Notes: generated by a model not told the origin, from the sequence alone. Counted from the first letter of the stretch, positions 8,831 to 18,586 are shown. The stretch: 64,000 nucleotides of DNA from Verrucomicrobiaceae bacterium (GCA_016713245.1 JADJPM010000001.1:992001-1056000); one strand, 5' to 3'. Program-made: numbers and translations.

Positions 8831-8963
8831 GCGAGTGGGGCCGCCAAGCTAGGGACTCGCGGGAGAATTGGCAAGGGGCAAAGCGCATCCAGACTTGGCA
8901 TCGAAGGCATGGAGAATGCCGCCCGAGGTCGAAAATCGGCCTCGAAGCGCGTATGAGTGCGCC

Positions 8964-11900
8964 GTGATCCGCCCCCTCGTCACTTTTGCCCTCGTTTCCT
9001 CCGCCCTGGCGGAGCCCATCGACTTTTCCAAGCAGGTCCGCCCGATCCTGAGCGAGAACTGCTTCTTCTGCCACGGTCCCGACGACAAAAAACGTGAGGC
9101 GGACCTCCGTCTCGACGACGAAGTCGCCGCGAAAAAGAACAACGACGGTGTCATCGCCGTGGTGCCGGGTGATCCGGAGAAAAGCGCCCTCATCCAGCGC
9201 ATCGTGAGCACCGATCCCGATGAGGTCATGCCGCCGCCGAAGCAGCACAAGACGATCTCCCCCGCGCAGGTGGCGCTGCTCAAAGAGTGGATCAAGCAAG
9301 GCGCGAAGTGGGGGAAGCATTGGAGCTATGAGAAGGTGGTGAGGCCAAGCGTGCCCGCAGGCGCGAAAAATCCGGTGGATGCGTTTCTGGCGGCGCGTCT
9401 GAAGAAGGAAGGGCTGTCGTTCTCTCCAGCCGCGGACCGCGCGACGCTGATCCGCCGTGTGGCGCTCGATTTGACTGGCCTGCCGCCGACGCTGGAGGAG
9501 CTAGCGCGGTTTGATCGGTCGGATCGGTCCGATCTGACCGATGCAGTGGATTTCTATCTCAATAAACCCGCTTACGGCGAGCACTGGGCGCGCCAGTGGC
9601 TGGATCTCGCACGCTACGCGGACTCGTCCGGCTATCCGAGTGATCAGCCGCGGGAGATTTGGGCGTATCGGGATTGGGTGATCCGGGCGCTGAATGCGAA
9701 CATGCCGTTCGATCAGTTCACCATCGAGCAGCTCGCGGGGGATTTGCTGCCGAATCCGACGGACGACCAGCTCATCGCGACGGCGTTTCATCGGAACACG
9801 ATGACGCAGAACGAGGGCGGCACGGATGACGAGGAATTCCGCGTGGCGGCGATCATCGACCGCGTGAACACGACGATGGAGGTGTGGCAGGGGCTGACGA
9901 TGGGGTGTGCGCAGTGCCACACGCACAAATACGATCCCCTCACGATCAATGAGTACTTCCAGTTCTACGCCTTCCTCAATCAAAGTGCCGACAGCGACAA
10001 AAAGGACGAAGTGCCGCTGCACAGCTTTGACACGCCGGAGCTGAAAAAGCAGCGAGAGTCGCTCCAAAGCGAGATCGCGGCGCTGGAGTCGAAATTCACG
10101 AAACCGGACGCGAAATGGCTCGCGGGACTGGAGGCGTGGGATCGCGGTTTTGCTCGCGATTTGGGCTGGCAGAGCCCGAAGCCGTCGAAAGTGAGCGAAA
10201 GCGATACGAAGATCGAAAACGACGGCCGCGTGATTCTCGCGAAGAACCAGGACACGGCGAGCTACACGATCGAATTGCCGCTCGCGGGCGATAAACTGAG
10301 CGCGTTGAGGCTCGAAACGGCTCCGCAGGCTGGATTCGGCAATTTTGTGCTCACCAGCCTCAGGGCCGAGGTGGTGCCGCCGGATACCAAAGCGGCTCCG
10401 CAGGCCCGGTTTGTGCGCGTGGAGCTGCCGGGAGCCAAAAAGATGCTGCAACTCGCCGAGGTGCAGGTTTTCAGCGACGCGGAAAACATCGCGCCGAAGG
10501 GTGTGGCGAGTCACAGCAGCCAGTATCAGGACGCTGCGGCGAAACGTGCCAACGATGGCAACACCGACGGCGACTACAAAAAGGGCAGCGTGTCGCACAC
10601 GAGCGGCAACGACAACGATCCGTGGTGGGAGGTCGATCTGAAGGCCGCGAAGCCGGTGGATCGCGTGGTGGTGTGGAACCGGCTCGATGGGGTGAGCAAG
10701 CGTCTCGATGGCTTCCGCGTCGTGCTGCTCGATGAGAAGCGCCAAATCCTGTGGAAGAGCGAGCCGACACCCGCGCCGGAGAAGGAAAAGGCCTTCGCAG
10801 TGAGCGGTCCAGTGCCGCTGAGCTTCACGACGGCGCTGGCGGATTACTCGCAGAGCGGTTTTGAAGCCACGAAGTTTCTTGAAGCCAAGAGCAAAGGCTG
10901 GGCGGTCGGTGGCGCGGCCGAAAAGCCACACACGCTGACGCTTTTGACGAACTCACCCATCGCCGTGGCCGCAGGCGCGAAGCTGCGGGTGACTTTGGAG
11001 CAGAAGAGCGAGTTCAAGCAGCACACGCTCGGCAATTTCCGCCTCAGTTTCACCGGCGATGCCCGCGTGCAGCAGGCGGCGAAGATTCCCGCGAATGTCA
11101 TCGCCGCGCTGGCGCAGCCGAAACGCACGCCGGAGCAGCTGCAAGTCGTCGCGGATTATTATGTGCGAAACATCGCGAAGGAATCTGCCGCCGAGCGCAC
11201 TCGGCTCGCCGCGGCGAACAAGGAGCTCGCCGCGATCAAGTCGGTGACGGTGCCGATCATGCGCGATCTCGATCCGAAGCAGCGTCGCGTGACGAAAGTG
11301 CAGCTCCGCGGCAACTGGCAGTCGCTCGGCGATGAAGTGAGCGAGGGCACGCCGGCTGTTTTCAATCCGCTGCCCGCGAATGCGCCGCGCAATCGCCTCA
11401 CGATGGCGAAGTGGCTCGTGAGCCGTGACAATCCGCTCACCGCTCGCGTGACGGTGAATCGTTTGTGGGAAAGCATCTTCGGCACCGGCATCGTGCGCAG
11501 CAGCGAGGAGTTTGGCAGCCAGGGTGATCTGCCGTTTCATCCCGAGTTGCTGGATTGGCTCGCTGCGGAGCTGATGGACAGCGGTTGGGACATCAAGCAC
11601 TTGCTGAAGCTGATGCTGACGAGCCAGGCCTATCAGCAAAGTTCCAAATCGACGCCTGAACTTAACGAACGTGATCCCGACAACCGCCTGCTGGCTCGCG
11701 GGCAGCGTTTTCGTCCGACGGGCGAGCTGCTGCGCGATCAGGCGCTCGCGGTGAGCGGATTGCTTTCGGAGAAGATGTATGGCGTGCCGGTGCGTCCGAT
11801 GACGCCGAACCTCGGTCTCAGCACGGCGTTTGGTCGCAGCAACGACTGGGAGGTCAGCAAAGGCGAAGACGGGCATCGTCGCAGCCTTTACACCGAGGTG

Positions 11901-12329
11901 CGGCGCAATTCGCCGTATGCGAGCTTCACGACCTTCGATGCCGGCAATCGCGAGGTGTGCATGATCCGCCGCAGCCGCACGAACACGCCGCTGCAGGCCT
12001 TCGTGACGCTGAATGACCCCGTCTTCCTCGAAACGCATCAGGCGATGGCGCGGCGGCTTGTGCGTGAGGCCAAAACGCAGTCAGAGCGGCTCTCCCGGCT
12101 GTTTAAGCTGTGTCTGGCGCGTGAACCCACGGCGACCGAATTGACCACATTGACCCAATTGCATGCCGAGAGCGTGGCGATGTATCGCGCGGATGCTGCG
12201 GCGGCCACGAAGATGGCCACGGAGCCGCTCGGACCTGTCGAAGCCGGTGCTGATGTCATCGAACTCGCCGCCTGGACCGCGGTGGCGAATGTGGTCATGA
12301 ATTTGGATGAGTTTTTGATGCGCCGTTAA
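8964..12329 (+). CDS. PSCyt1/DUF1549/DUF1553 cytochrome-type protein with discoidin-like insert
   Basis: This large exported protein (1,121 residues from the GTG at 8964) is typical of Planctomycetota and Verrucomicrobiota. I prefer the GTG because it gives a signal peptide (IRPLVTFALVSSALA) directly before the mature domain; an ATG at 8868 in the same frame would add an unlikely leader. Order: cytochrome-like PSCyt1 with CFFCH; DUF1549 containing a second CxxCH (MGCAQCHTHKYDP); a region resembling an F5/8-type-C (discoidin) fold with DNDPWWEVDL and VDRVVVWNR near residues 550-600; and DUF1553 to the C-terminus. It is followed 17 bases later by its usual DUF1501 partner. Function is unproven; a periplasmic haem-linked oxidation of sugars has been suggested. 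A translated dispersed repeat lies at 9512-9543. Confidence 0.92.
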   Translation: MIRPLVTFALVSSALAEPIDFSKQVRPILSENCFFCHGPDDKKREADLRLDDEVAAKKNNDGVIAVVPGDPEKSALIQRIVSTDPDEVMPPPKQHKTISPAQVALLKEWIKQGAKWGKHWSYEKVVRPSVPAGAKNPVDAFLAARLKKEGLSFSPAADRATLIRRVALDLTGLPPTLEELARFDRSDRSDLTDAVDFYLNKPAYGEHWARQWLDLARYADSSGYPSDQPREIWAYRDWVIRALNANMPFDQFTIEQLAGDLLPNPTDDQLIATAFHRNTMTQNEGGTDDEEFRVAAIIDRVNTTMEVWQGLTMGCAQCHTHKYDPLTINEYFQFYAFLNQSADSDKKDEVPLHSFDTPELKKQRESLQSEIAALESKFTKPDAKWLAGLEAWDRGFARDLGWQSPKPSKVSESDTKIENDGRVILAKNQDTASYTIELPLAGDKLSALRLETAPQAGFGNFVLTSLRAEVVPPDTKAAPQARFVRVELPGAKKMLQLAEVQVFSDAENIAPKGVASHSSQYQDAAAKRANDGNTDGDYKKGSVSHTSGNDNDPWWEVDLKAAKPVDRVVVWNRLDGVSKRLDGFRVVLLDEKRQILWKSEPTPAPEKEKAFAVSGPVPLSFTTALADYSQSGFEATKFLEAKSKGWAVGGAAEKPHTLTLLTNSPIAVAAGAKLRVTLEQKSEFKQHTLGNFRLSFTGDARVQQAAKIPANVIAALAQPKRTPEQLQVVADYYVRNIAKESAAERTRLAAANKELAAIKSVTVPIMRDLDPKQRRVTKVQLRGNWQSLGDEVSEGTPAVFNPLPANAPRNRLTMAKWLVSRDNPLTARVTVNRLWESIFGTGIVRSSEEFGSQGDLPFHPELLDWLAAELMDSGWDIKHLLKLMLTSQAYQQSSKSTPELNERDPDNRLLARGQRFRPTGELLRDQALAVSGLLSEKMYGVPVRPMTPNLGLSTAFGRSNDWEVSKGEDGHRRSLYTEVRRNSPYASFTTFDAGNREVCMIRRSRTNTPLQAFVTLNDPVFLETHQAMARRLVREAKTQSERLSRLFKLCLAREPTATELTTLTQLHAESVAMYRADAAAATKMATEPLGPVEAGADVIELAAWTAVANVVMNLDEFLMRR
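9512..9543. repeat. Dispersed palindromic repeat inside the DUF1549 region
   Basis: GATCGGTCGGATCGG followed by partly complementary GTCCGATCTGACCGAT forms a small hairpin and shares its core with sites at 1563-1577 and 26518-26550. It is translated as a charged DRSDRSDLTD-like segment, where the family would normally have a variable loop ahead of the YGEHWARQWLD motif. Confidence 0.6.
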
Positions 12330-12346
12330 CCTTTACCGATTGTTCC

Positions 12347-13798
12347 ATGAACCCCATTCTCCACGACAAACTCCAGCTCACGACGCGGCGCACCTTTTTG
12401 GGCAATGCGGGGCAGTTCAGCCTGGGCGCGATTGCGTTGCACGCGATGCAGCAGGACTCTGCGGCGATGCCGCAGGCGGCGAATCCGATGCTGCCGCGAA
12501 AGTCGCATCACGCGGCGAAGGCGAAGCGCGTGATCTACCTGCACATGAGCGGTGCGCCGCCGCATCTCGATCTATTCGATTACAAGCCGGAGCTGGTGAA
12601 GCGCAGCGGGCAGGATTGTCCGGATTCGATTCTCAAAGGACGGCGATTTGCCTTCACGACGGGCGTGCCGAAGCTGATGGGCACGCCGCGCACGTTTGCG
12701 CGTTACGGCAAGGCAGGCATGTGGATGAGCGATGCGTGCCCGAACTTCCACACGATCGCGGACGAGATGTGCATGATCCGTTCGATGAACACGGACCAGT
12801 TCAATCATGCGCCGGCGGAGCTGCTGCTTTTCACGGGGCATGCGCGTCAGGGTCGGCCGTCGATGGGCTCGTGGGCGACGTATGGGCTCGGCACGGACAA
12901 TCAGGACCTGCCGGGCTTTGTGACGCTGATCTCCAGCGGCACGCAGCCGAGCGGTGGCCAGGGTTTGTGGGGCAGCGGCTTCATCCCGAGCGTGTATCAA
13001 GGCGTGCAATGCCGCAGCAAGGGCGATCCGGTGCTGTTTGTGAGCGATCCGGCGGGGATGAATCGCGAGATGCGGCGCAAGACGCTCGATGTGCTCAACC
13101 AGCTCAATCAGCAGCAGGTGGCGGAGCTCGGACATCCGGAAACGGTGACGCGCATCGCGCAATACGAGCTGGCGTATCGCATGCAGGCGAGCGTGCCGGA
13201 GGTGATGGACATCTCGAAGGAAAACGCGGCGACGCTGGAGGCCTACGGCGCGAAACCGGGCGAGGCGAGCTTTGCGAACAACTGCCTGCTCGCACGTCGG
13301 CTCGTGGAGCAAGGCGTGCGCTTTGTGCAGCTCTTTGACTGGGGCTGGGACTTCCACGGCACGGGTGAAGGCCTGGGCATCACCACCGGTTTGACCACCA
13401 AAATGGCCGCGACGGACAAACCGGTGGCCGCTTTGATCAAGGACCTGAAACAGCGCGGCCTGCTCGAAGACACGCTCGTCATCTGGGGCGGCGAATTCGG
13501 CCGCACGCCCTTCCGCGAGGGCCGCACGGCCGCGAGCAAGGTGCTGGGTCGCGATCACTACCCGGACTGCTTCACGCTCTTCATGGCCGGCGGCGGCGTG
13601 AAGGCCGGATTCGACTACGGCAGCACCGACGAGCTCGGTTTCAGCATCGCCGAGAACAAAGTCCACGTGCACGATTTCCAAGCCACGGTGATGCACCTGC
13701 TCGGCTTCGATCACGAACGGCTCACGTATCGCTTTCAAGGCCGTGACTATCGCCTCACGGACATCCACGGGCATGTGGTGAAGGATTTGCTGGTGTGA
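12347..13798 (+). CDS. DUF1501 (sulfatase-like fold) Tat-exported protein
   Basis: The 483-residue protein begins with a twin-arginine signal (TTRRTFLGNAGQFSLGAIAL). The family is a secreted relative of the alkaline-phosphatase/sulfatase fold: HMSGAPPHLDLFDYKPEL at the start of the domain, VIWGGEFGRTPF and GRDHYPDCFT near the C-terminus are its usual motifs. In Planctomycetota and Verrucomicrobiota it nearly always follows a PSCyt1/DUF1549/DUF1553 gene, as here. The enzymatic reaction is not established; the pairing suggests a joint periplasmic complex. ABC-2 permease and panC follow in the same direction. Confidence 0.92.
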   Translation: MNPILHDKLQLTTRRTFLGNAGQFSLGAIALHAMQQDSAAMPQAANPMLPRKSHHAAKAKRVIYLHMSGAPPHLDLFDYKPELVKRSGQDCPDSILKGRRFAFTTGVPKLMGTPRTFARYGKAGMWMSDACPNFHTIADEMCMIRSMNTDQFNHAPAELLLFTGHARQGRPSMGSWATYGLGTDNQDLPGFVTLISSGTQPSGGQGLWGSGFIPSVYQGVQCRSKGDPVLFVSDPAGMNREMRRKTLDVLNQLNQQQVAELGHPETVTRIAQYELAYRMQASVPEVMDISKENAATLEAYGAKPGEASFANNCLLARRLVEQGVRFVQLFDWGWDFHGTGEGLGITTGLTTKMAATDKPVAALIKDLKQRGLLEDTLVIWGGEFGRTPFREGRTAASKVLGRDHYPDCFTLFMAGGGVKAGFDYGSTDELGFSIAENKVHVHDFQATVMHLLGFDHERLTYRFQGRDYRLTDIHGHVVKDLLV

Positions 13799-13837
13799 GC
13801 CTTGCCTGCGGGCGTGGAGCCTGCATGATGAGCGTTG

Positions 13838-14683
13838 ATGATTTTGTTCTTCCAGCAATGGCGCGGCGAGCTGCTGAAGCTCTTCGCCCGCCGCCGCACC
13901 TACATTGGGTTTGGGGCTTTTGTGCTGCTGGAGCTGCTCATCCTCTGGCTCATCAAGGTCAAGGGCCTCGGACCGGTACAGAAGGCCATCGTCGGCTCCG
14001 GCGAAAACATGGATTACTACTTCTCGGCGCTCACCGTGTCCCTCATCGTCGTTTCGATGTCTGTTTTCTTTCTGGGAGCCTTGTATCTCACGCTCGTGGC
14101 GGGTGACATCGTGGCAAAGGAAGGCGAAGACGGCCATTTGCGCCTCTTGCTGGCCCGGCCGGTGACGCGTTTTCGCGTGCTGCTGCTGAAATACCTGACC
14201 TGCTTCTGCTACGCCTTCTTTTTGATCCAGTTCCTCGCCTGGACGGCCTTCATCCTCGGCCTGGCGCTTCGCGGTTGGGGTGGCGGCTTCTGCGTGCTCA
14301 TCATGGACATGGACATCGTGTCCTTCTACGACTGGGATGAAGGCATCAAGCGCTACGCTTTGGCCATGCTTGGCCTCGGCTTGAGCATGACGGCCATGGC
14401 CAGCATCGCCTTTTTTCTCTCCTGCTTTCCCATCAAACCGGCCGCCGCCACCATCGGGGCGCTTTCGTACATCCTTGTGGATTTCATCCTGCGAAACAGC
14501 GGTTTCATGGAAAGCTACCAGCACCTGCTCATCACCCGCCACATGGCCGCCTGGACGCGGCTGCTGGCCGAGACCATCGACTGGCCGCTCGTCATTCGCG
14601 GTTTCGCGGTCGTTTTCGCCACCAACATCACCCTTTTCACCCTTGGCTACGCGGTCTTTGAATCCCGCGACCTCAAATCATGA
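13838..14683 (+). CDS. ABC-2 type transporter permease
   Basis: The 281-residue integral membrane protein has about six hydrophobic segments, including FGAFVLLELLILWLI near the N-terminus and a C-terminal VVFATNITLFTLGYAVF. The soluble segment GDIVAKEGEDGHLRLLLARPV between helices two and three is the hallmark of ABC-2 permeases of the NatB/NosY kind. I start at the ATG at 13838 rather than the TTG one codon before it. No ATPase subunit gene is next to it in the window, so its partner must be encoded elsewhere. The stop overlaps the panC start (ATGA), implying translational coupling, although no functional link to pantothenate is obvious. Confidence 0.8.
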   Translation: MILFFQQWRGELLKLFARRRTYIGFGAFVLLELLILWLIKVKGLGPVQKAIVGSGENMDYYFSALTVSLIVVSMSVFFLGALYLTLVAGDIVAKEGEDGHLRLLLARPVTRFRVLLLKYLTCFCYAFFLIQFLAWTAFILGLALRGWGGGFCVLIMDMDIVSFYDWDEGIKRYALAMLGLGLSMTAMASIAFFLSCFPIKPAAATIGALSYILVDFILRNSGFMESYQHLLITRHMAAWTRLLAETIDWPLVIRGFAVVFATNITLFTLGYAVFESRDLKS

Positions 14684-15531
14684 ACATCATCAACAACATC
14701 CGGCAGCTCCGCTCCTGGACGAGCATCAATCGAGGCACGCGCTGCGTCTTCGTGCCCACGATGGGGGCGCTGCACGAGGGCCATGCGGCTCTCATCCGTG
14801 CTGCTCGCGAACTCGCTGGGCAGTCGGGCAATGTCATCGTGAGCATTTTCGTCAATCCCACGCAGTTTGGGCCGGGGGAGGATTTCTCGAAGTATCCCCG
14901 CACGCTGATTGAGGATCTCGGCCTCTGCCGCGACAACGGCGCGGATGCCATTTTTGCCCCGAAGGCCGAAGATCTGTATCTGGCGGACCGCAGCATCCAG
15001 CTTTTCGAGACGAGCCTGTCCAAGACACTTTGCGGCACGAGCCGTCCGGGCCATTTCGACGGGGTTTGCACCATCGTGGCCAAGCTTTTCAACTTGGTGC
15101 AGCCAGATGACGCCGTGTTTGGCAAGAAGGACTACCAGCAGCTCGCCATCATCCGCCGACTCGTTCGGGATCTCGATTTCAATGTGGTGATCCATGGCAT
15201 CGACACGGTGCGTGAGGCGGATGGTTTGGCGATGAGCAGTCGCAATCGCTATCTCACGGAAGAAGAGCGTGCGCAGGCCCCGGTGCTTCGTGCAGCGCTG
15301 CTGAAGGCCCGCGAGGCTTACGTCAAAGGCGGCGAGCGTGACGGCAAGGCTCTCCAACGTCTTGTGCTTGATCAAATCGCCGCCGGAGCCCCTGCGGGCC
15401 GTGTGGACTATGTGGAGGTCGTGGATGCCAGCACGCTGCAAACGCCGACGGAAACCACGGAGCTTGTTTTGATCGCCGTGGCGGTGTTTTTCGGCTCGGC
15501 GAGGTTGATTGATAACATTGAACTGAAATAA
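14680..15531 (+). CDS. panC: Pantothenate synthetase
   Basis: This enzyme condenses pantoate with beta-alanine using ATP, the last step of vitamin B5 synthesis toward coenzyme A. The 283-residue length is normal. VPTMGALHEGHAALI carries the HIGH-type nucleotidyltransferase motif; FVNPTQFGPGEDFSKYPR, the DAVFGKKDYQQL segment and the KMSKS-equivalent AMSSRNRYL are all intact. panB and panD are not in the window. The gene overlaps the upstream permease by four bases and is followed after four bases by the NDH-2-like gene, so all three are probably one transcript. Confidence 0.97.
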   Translation: MNIINNIRQLRSWTSINRGTRCVFVPTMGALHEGHAALIRAARELAGQSGNVIVSIFVNPTQFGPGEDFSKYPRTLIEDLGLCRDNGADAIFAPKAEDLYLADRSIQLFETSLSKTLCGTSRPGHFDGVCTIVAKLFNLVQPDDAVFGKKDYQQLAIIRRLVRDLDFNVVIHGIDTVREADGLAMSSRNRYLTEEERAQAPVLRAALLKAREAYVKGGERDGKALQRLVLDQIAAGAPAGRVDYVEVVDASTLQTPTETTELVLIAVAVFFGSARLIDNIELK

Positions 15532-15535
15532 CCCG

Positions 15536-16780
15536 ATGAGTGAAAAACATGTGATCATCCTCGGGGGCGGCTTTGCCGGACTCGCCTGTGCCAAAGGTCT
15601 CGATGACGAGCGCTTTCGTGTGACGCTGGTGGATCGCTGGAATCATCATCTGTTCCAGCCGCTGCTCTATCAGGTGGCCACCGGTGGGCTGGCGATGACG
15701 GAGATCGCGCAGCCACTGAGATCGATCCTTTCGGAGCACAAAAACGTCACGACGATCATGAACGAGGTCACGCGGATCGATGTGGACGCACGGCAGGTGC
15801 ATCTGAAGGATCGCGTGCTGGATTACGACTTCCTCGTGATCGCGATGGGGGCCAAGACGAGCTACTTCGGGCATCCGGAATGGGAACCGCACACGCTCGG
15901 ACTCAAGAGCCTTGATGATGCGATGGCGATTCGCCGCAAGGTGCTGCTGGCTTTTGAGAAGGCGGAGTCGTCTGCCGATCCGGTGGAGATCGAGCGGCTG
16001 CTGACGATGGTCGTGGTGGGCGGCGGGCCCACGGGTGTGGAGATGGCGGGCTCGCTGGCGGAACTTGCGAAGGTGGTGCTCAAAGATGATTTCCGCCGCA
16101 TCGATCCGGCACAAGCACGCGTGCATCTCATCGAGGCGGGACCGAAGCTGCTGCCGATGTTTCCCGGCGAGCTGCCGGAATATACTCGAAAGCGTCTCGA
16201 ACGCATGGGGGTGACCGTTCACCTCAACTGCCCGGTGAAGGATGTGGGCGCGGGCTTTGTGCTCGCGGGAGATCAGCGTCTGGAAACGGATCTCGTGGTG
16301 TGGGGCGCGGGCGTGGAGGCCAGCGAGGTGACGCGCACGCTGGCGGGCATCCCGCTGGATCGCGGTGGGCGCATCGAGGTGCGGCCGGATCTGAGCCTGC
16401 CGGGTCATCCCGAGGTCTTTGCGGCGGGTGACATCGCGAGTTTGACGGACAAAAACAGCGTCAAAGTGCCGGGCGTGTGCCCGGCGGCGATTCAGATGGG
16501 GCAGTTCATTGCCAAGACGATCCTCGAAGAGCCGCTGGAAGATTCACGACCGGCGTTTGGCTACTGGGACAAGGGCAGCATGGCCACGATCGGCCGCAGC
16601 GCGGCGGTGGTGAGCTTTGCCGGGATGCAGGTCAAAGGTTTCATCGCCTGGCTGATGTGGCTGTTTGTGCATCTGCTCTTCCTGATGGGCATGCGAAATC
16701 GTGCCTCGGTCTTCCTGCATTGGGTGTGGTCCTACTTCACCTGGCAGCGCGGGGCGCGGGTGGTGCAGTCGTCGTCGTGA
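15536..16780 (+). CDS. NDH-2-like FAD-dependent NADH dehydrogenase
   Basis: The 414-residue flavoprotein has the FAD-binding ILGGGFAGLACA at its N-terminus, a second NAD-binding VVGGGPTGVEMAGSLAEL near residue 160, and VFAAGDIASL near 300, the layout of type II NADH:quinone oxidoreductases. The C-terminus has a hydrophobic anchor (WLMWLFVHLLFLMGM) followed by a basic tail, typical of membrane-bound NDH-2. It would pass electrons from NADH to quinone without pumping protons. It starts four bases after panC. A related ferredoxin/thioredoxin-type reductase is less likely because of the anchor. Confidence 0.9.
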   Translation: MSEKHVIILGGGFAGLACAKGLDDERFRVTLVDRWNHHLFQPLLYQVATGGLAMTEIAQPLRSILSEHKNVTTIMNEVTRIDVDARQVHLKDRVLDYDFLVIAMGAKTSYFGHPEWEPHTLGLKSLDDAMAIRRKVLLAFEKAESSADPVEIERLLTMVVVGGGPTGVEMAGSLAELAKVVLKDDFRRIDPAQARVHLIEAGPKLLPMFPGELPEYTRKRLERMGVTVHLNCPVKDVGAGFVLAGDQRLETDLVVWGAGVEASEVTRTLAGIPLDRGGRIEVRPDLSLPGHPEVFAAGDIASLTDKNSVKVPGVCPAAIQMGQFIAKTILEEPLEDSRPAFGYWDKGSMATIGRSAAVVSFAGMQVKGFIAWLMWLFVHLLFLMGMRNRASVFLHWVWSYFTWQRGARVVQSSS

Positions 16781-16805
16781 GACTTCCGACTATCCGCTGA
16801 TCGAC

Positions 16806-18122
16806 TCACTTCGCCGCGAGCGTCTTCTTCCATTCCTTCGGCGCACCGGGGAGGGTCTCGGCGAGGATGCGGCGGATGTGGGTGCGTTCGCTTTCGCCGA
16901 GGTAGGCGTAGCTGGCGGAGGCGTCTTTGCCGTCGAGGACGTTCCAGAGGCGGGCGAGCACGGTTTCCTTCAGCGGCGCGGTGAGGTGCTGGAAGGTGAG
17001 CGAGTAGATCATGTAGCTACAGCGATGCTTGAAGAGGCGGTTGAGGAGCTGAAAGTCCTTCAAGCTGCGGCCGTCGCTGCTTTGCGGGGCTTTTTTGACG
17101 AAGGCGGTCTGGAAGGCAGGATCGCCCTCGATGCCACCATCGGGCAAAGCGGCCTCGTCTTTGAAAAGCAACGCGTCGAGCACGTCCTCGGCACAATGGT
17201 CGATGATGCGGCGGGCGGTGCCCACAGGCCCGGGCGTGATCTTTTCACCGAGCTCACGCTGGAGGCTCGTCTGCATGTGCATGGCCCGCAGGGAGGTGTG
17301 GTTGGCCTTGGTGAGCACGTTTTGCACGCTGGTCTGATGCTCCAGCACCATGAGGGCCACGATGTCGCTCGTCTTGCGCTTGTAGGGGGAGGTGTCGAAG
17401 AACTTGCCGAGGTTGGAGATGTTGGCGCCGAGCTTGAAATCGATGTCCACGCTCTGGTCTTTGTTCTCGATGGCGGTCACGTTGCCGCGGTGGAGCACAT
17501 CGCCATGCCTGCCGGTGACATACCAGCCGCCCCAGCGGTCGCTGAACGGCGTGGTGGTATCGACGACGGTGCTGCCCTGGCTCATGATGGGATGGCCTTC
17601 GGGGCCGGGGAAAACGGAGCGCACGAGCACACCGGGCACCTCGGGCGTGAACGGGCCGCCGTGGCAGCTCAGGCAGCTCTGATCCCGCTGAAAGTGCAGC
17701 GGCTTGGAGGGTTCCTCATGCGGATCGAGCAGGTAAAAGATGGGGCCGAGCTTCGGATCAACGGTGGCGACCTCAATGGACCCACCGACGCTGTAACCGA
17801 GGTAGGCATTGTCGCCGAAATAGACGACCCGCGGCGTGCGAGGGCTGATAAGGTCGTTCTGCTTGCTGGTCTTCGAAAAGACCATCGTCTGCGATTCCGG
17901 CAGCACGCCGAATTCCTTCATCACGCCAGCGAGCACGCTCCACGCGTCCGTGCGGTCGATTTTGACTTTTCCGGCGGCCATGAGGCGCTCGAGGCGCTGC
18001 GCGGCGTCGTTGGGCGTGGTGTCGGAGTAATGGATGGGTGCGTTCTCGTATTCGTTTTCGGCCTGGGAAGCGACCGGGAGCACGGCAAACGCGGCGAGGC
18101 AGGTGAGGAGTGGCGTTTTCAT
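16806..18122 (-). CDS. Secreted c-type cytochrome-like protein under NsrR-like control
   Basis: The 438-residue protein has a clear signal peptide (MKTPLLTCLAAFAVLPVASQA) and a single haem-attachment motif CLSCHGGPF near residue 160, so it is periplasmic and probably binds haem c. I recognise no characterised enzyme family. Its start overlaps the stop of the NsrR-like gene by four bases, so it is the second gene of a two-gene operon; a role in nitric-oxide or nitrite stress, or in respiration, is inferred from that alone. Several conserved-looking His residues (HFQRDQ, HGGP, HQTSV, HMQTS) could be axial ligands. Part of a larger respiratory enzyme is possible, but no partner is adjacent. Confidence 0.75.
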   Translation of the reverse strand: MKTPLLTCLAAFAVLPVASQAENEYENAPIHYSDTTPNDAAQRLERLMAAGKVKIDRTDAWSVLAGVMKEFGVLPESQTMVFSKTSKQNDLISPRTPRVVYFGDNAYLGYSVGGSIEVATVDPKLGPIFYLLDPHEEPSKPLHFQRDQSCLSCHGGPFTPEVPGVLVRSVFPGPEGHPIMSQGSTVVDTTTPFSDRWGGWYVTGRHGDVLHRGNVTAIENKDQSVDIDFKLGANISNLGKFFDTSPYKRKTSDIVALMVLEHQTSVQNVLTKANHTSLRAMHMQTSLQRELGEKITPGPVGTARRIIDHCAEDVLDALLFKDEAALPDGGIEGDPAFQTAFVKKAPQSSDGRSLKDFQLLNRLFKHRCSYMIYSLTFQHLTAPLKETVLARLWNVLDGKDASASYAYLGESERTHIRRILAETLPGAPKEWKKTLAAK

Positions 18123-18559
18123 GACGGGGAAAGCAGAACACGGTTCATGCGGGAGCCGTCTGCGCCGGCGACGAGTTCACGCAGCGTGTGGCGGTCCAGC
18201 GTTTCGAAGAAGGCGTTTGCCGCCTGGGCGAGAGCGCCTTTGAGGCGGCAGGAGCCGTTGATGACGCAGGTGTTGTGATCTTTGTCGAAGCACTCGACGA
18301 GAGGTGGCATGCCTTCCGTGCGGCGCACGACCATGCCCACACGGATCTCCTCCGGCTTCATCGCCAGTGAGATGCCGCCACCGCGTCCGCGGCGTGTTTC
18401 GAGGTAGCCGAGCTTCGCGAGGTAATTCACCACCTTCACCAGATGATGGCGGGAGATGCCATAGGCCTCCGCCACCTCGCTAAGGGAAAAGCTTTCGCCC
18501 TTCAACGCGGCAAACATGAGCACGCGGAGGGAGTAATCGGTGAAGAGGCTGAGTCGCAT
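18119..18559 (-). CDS. nsrR: Rrf2-family regulator, NsrR-like
   Basis: This 146-residue winged-helix repressor starts MRLSLFTDYSLRVLMF, the usual NsrR beginning; an upstream in-frame start would add 21 unrelated residues. The recognition region GISRHHLVKVVNYLAKLGY and wing GRGGGISLA match NsrR. Three cysteines at C90, C98 and C104 (ECF...TCVINGSC) lie where NsrR proteins hold a nitric-oxide-sensitive iron-sulfur cluster. A dyad 28-52 bases upstream resembles an NsrR operator, suggesting autoregulation together with the overlapping cytochrome gene. IscR or RsrR-type sensing is the alternative; spacing favours NsrR. Confidence 0.88.
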   Translation of the reverse strand: MRLSLFTDYSLRVLMFAALKGESFSLSEVAEAYGISRHHLVKVVNYLAKLGYLETRRGRGGGISLAMKPEEIRVGMVVRRTEGMPPLVECFDKDHNTCVINGSCRLKGALAQAANAFFETLDRHTLRELVAGADGSRMNRVLLSPS

Positions 18560-18586
18560 AACCCGGTTTACTCGGAGGCGGCGGTT

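Noticed and set aside
12572..14542. 656-codon minus-strand frame opposite the DUF1501 and permease genes
   Set aside because: It crosses two well-supported genes and their gap on the opposite strand and has no domain signal.
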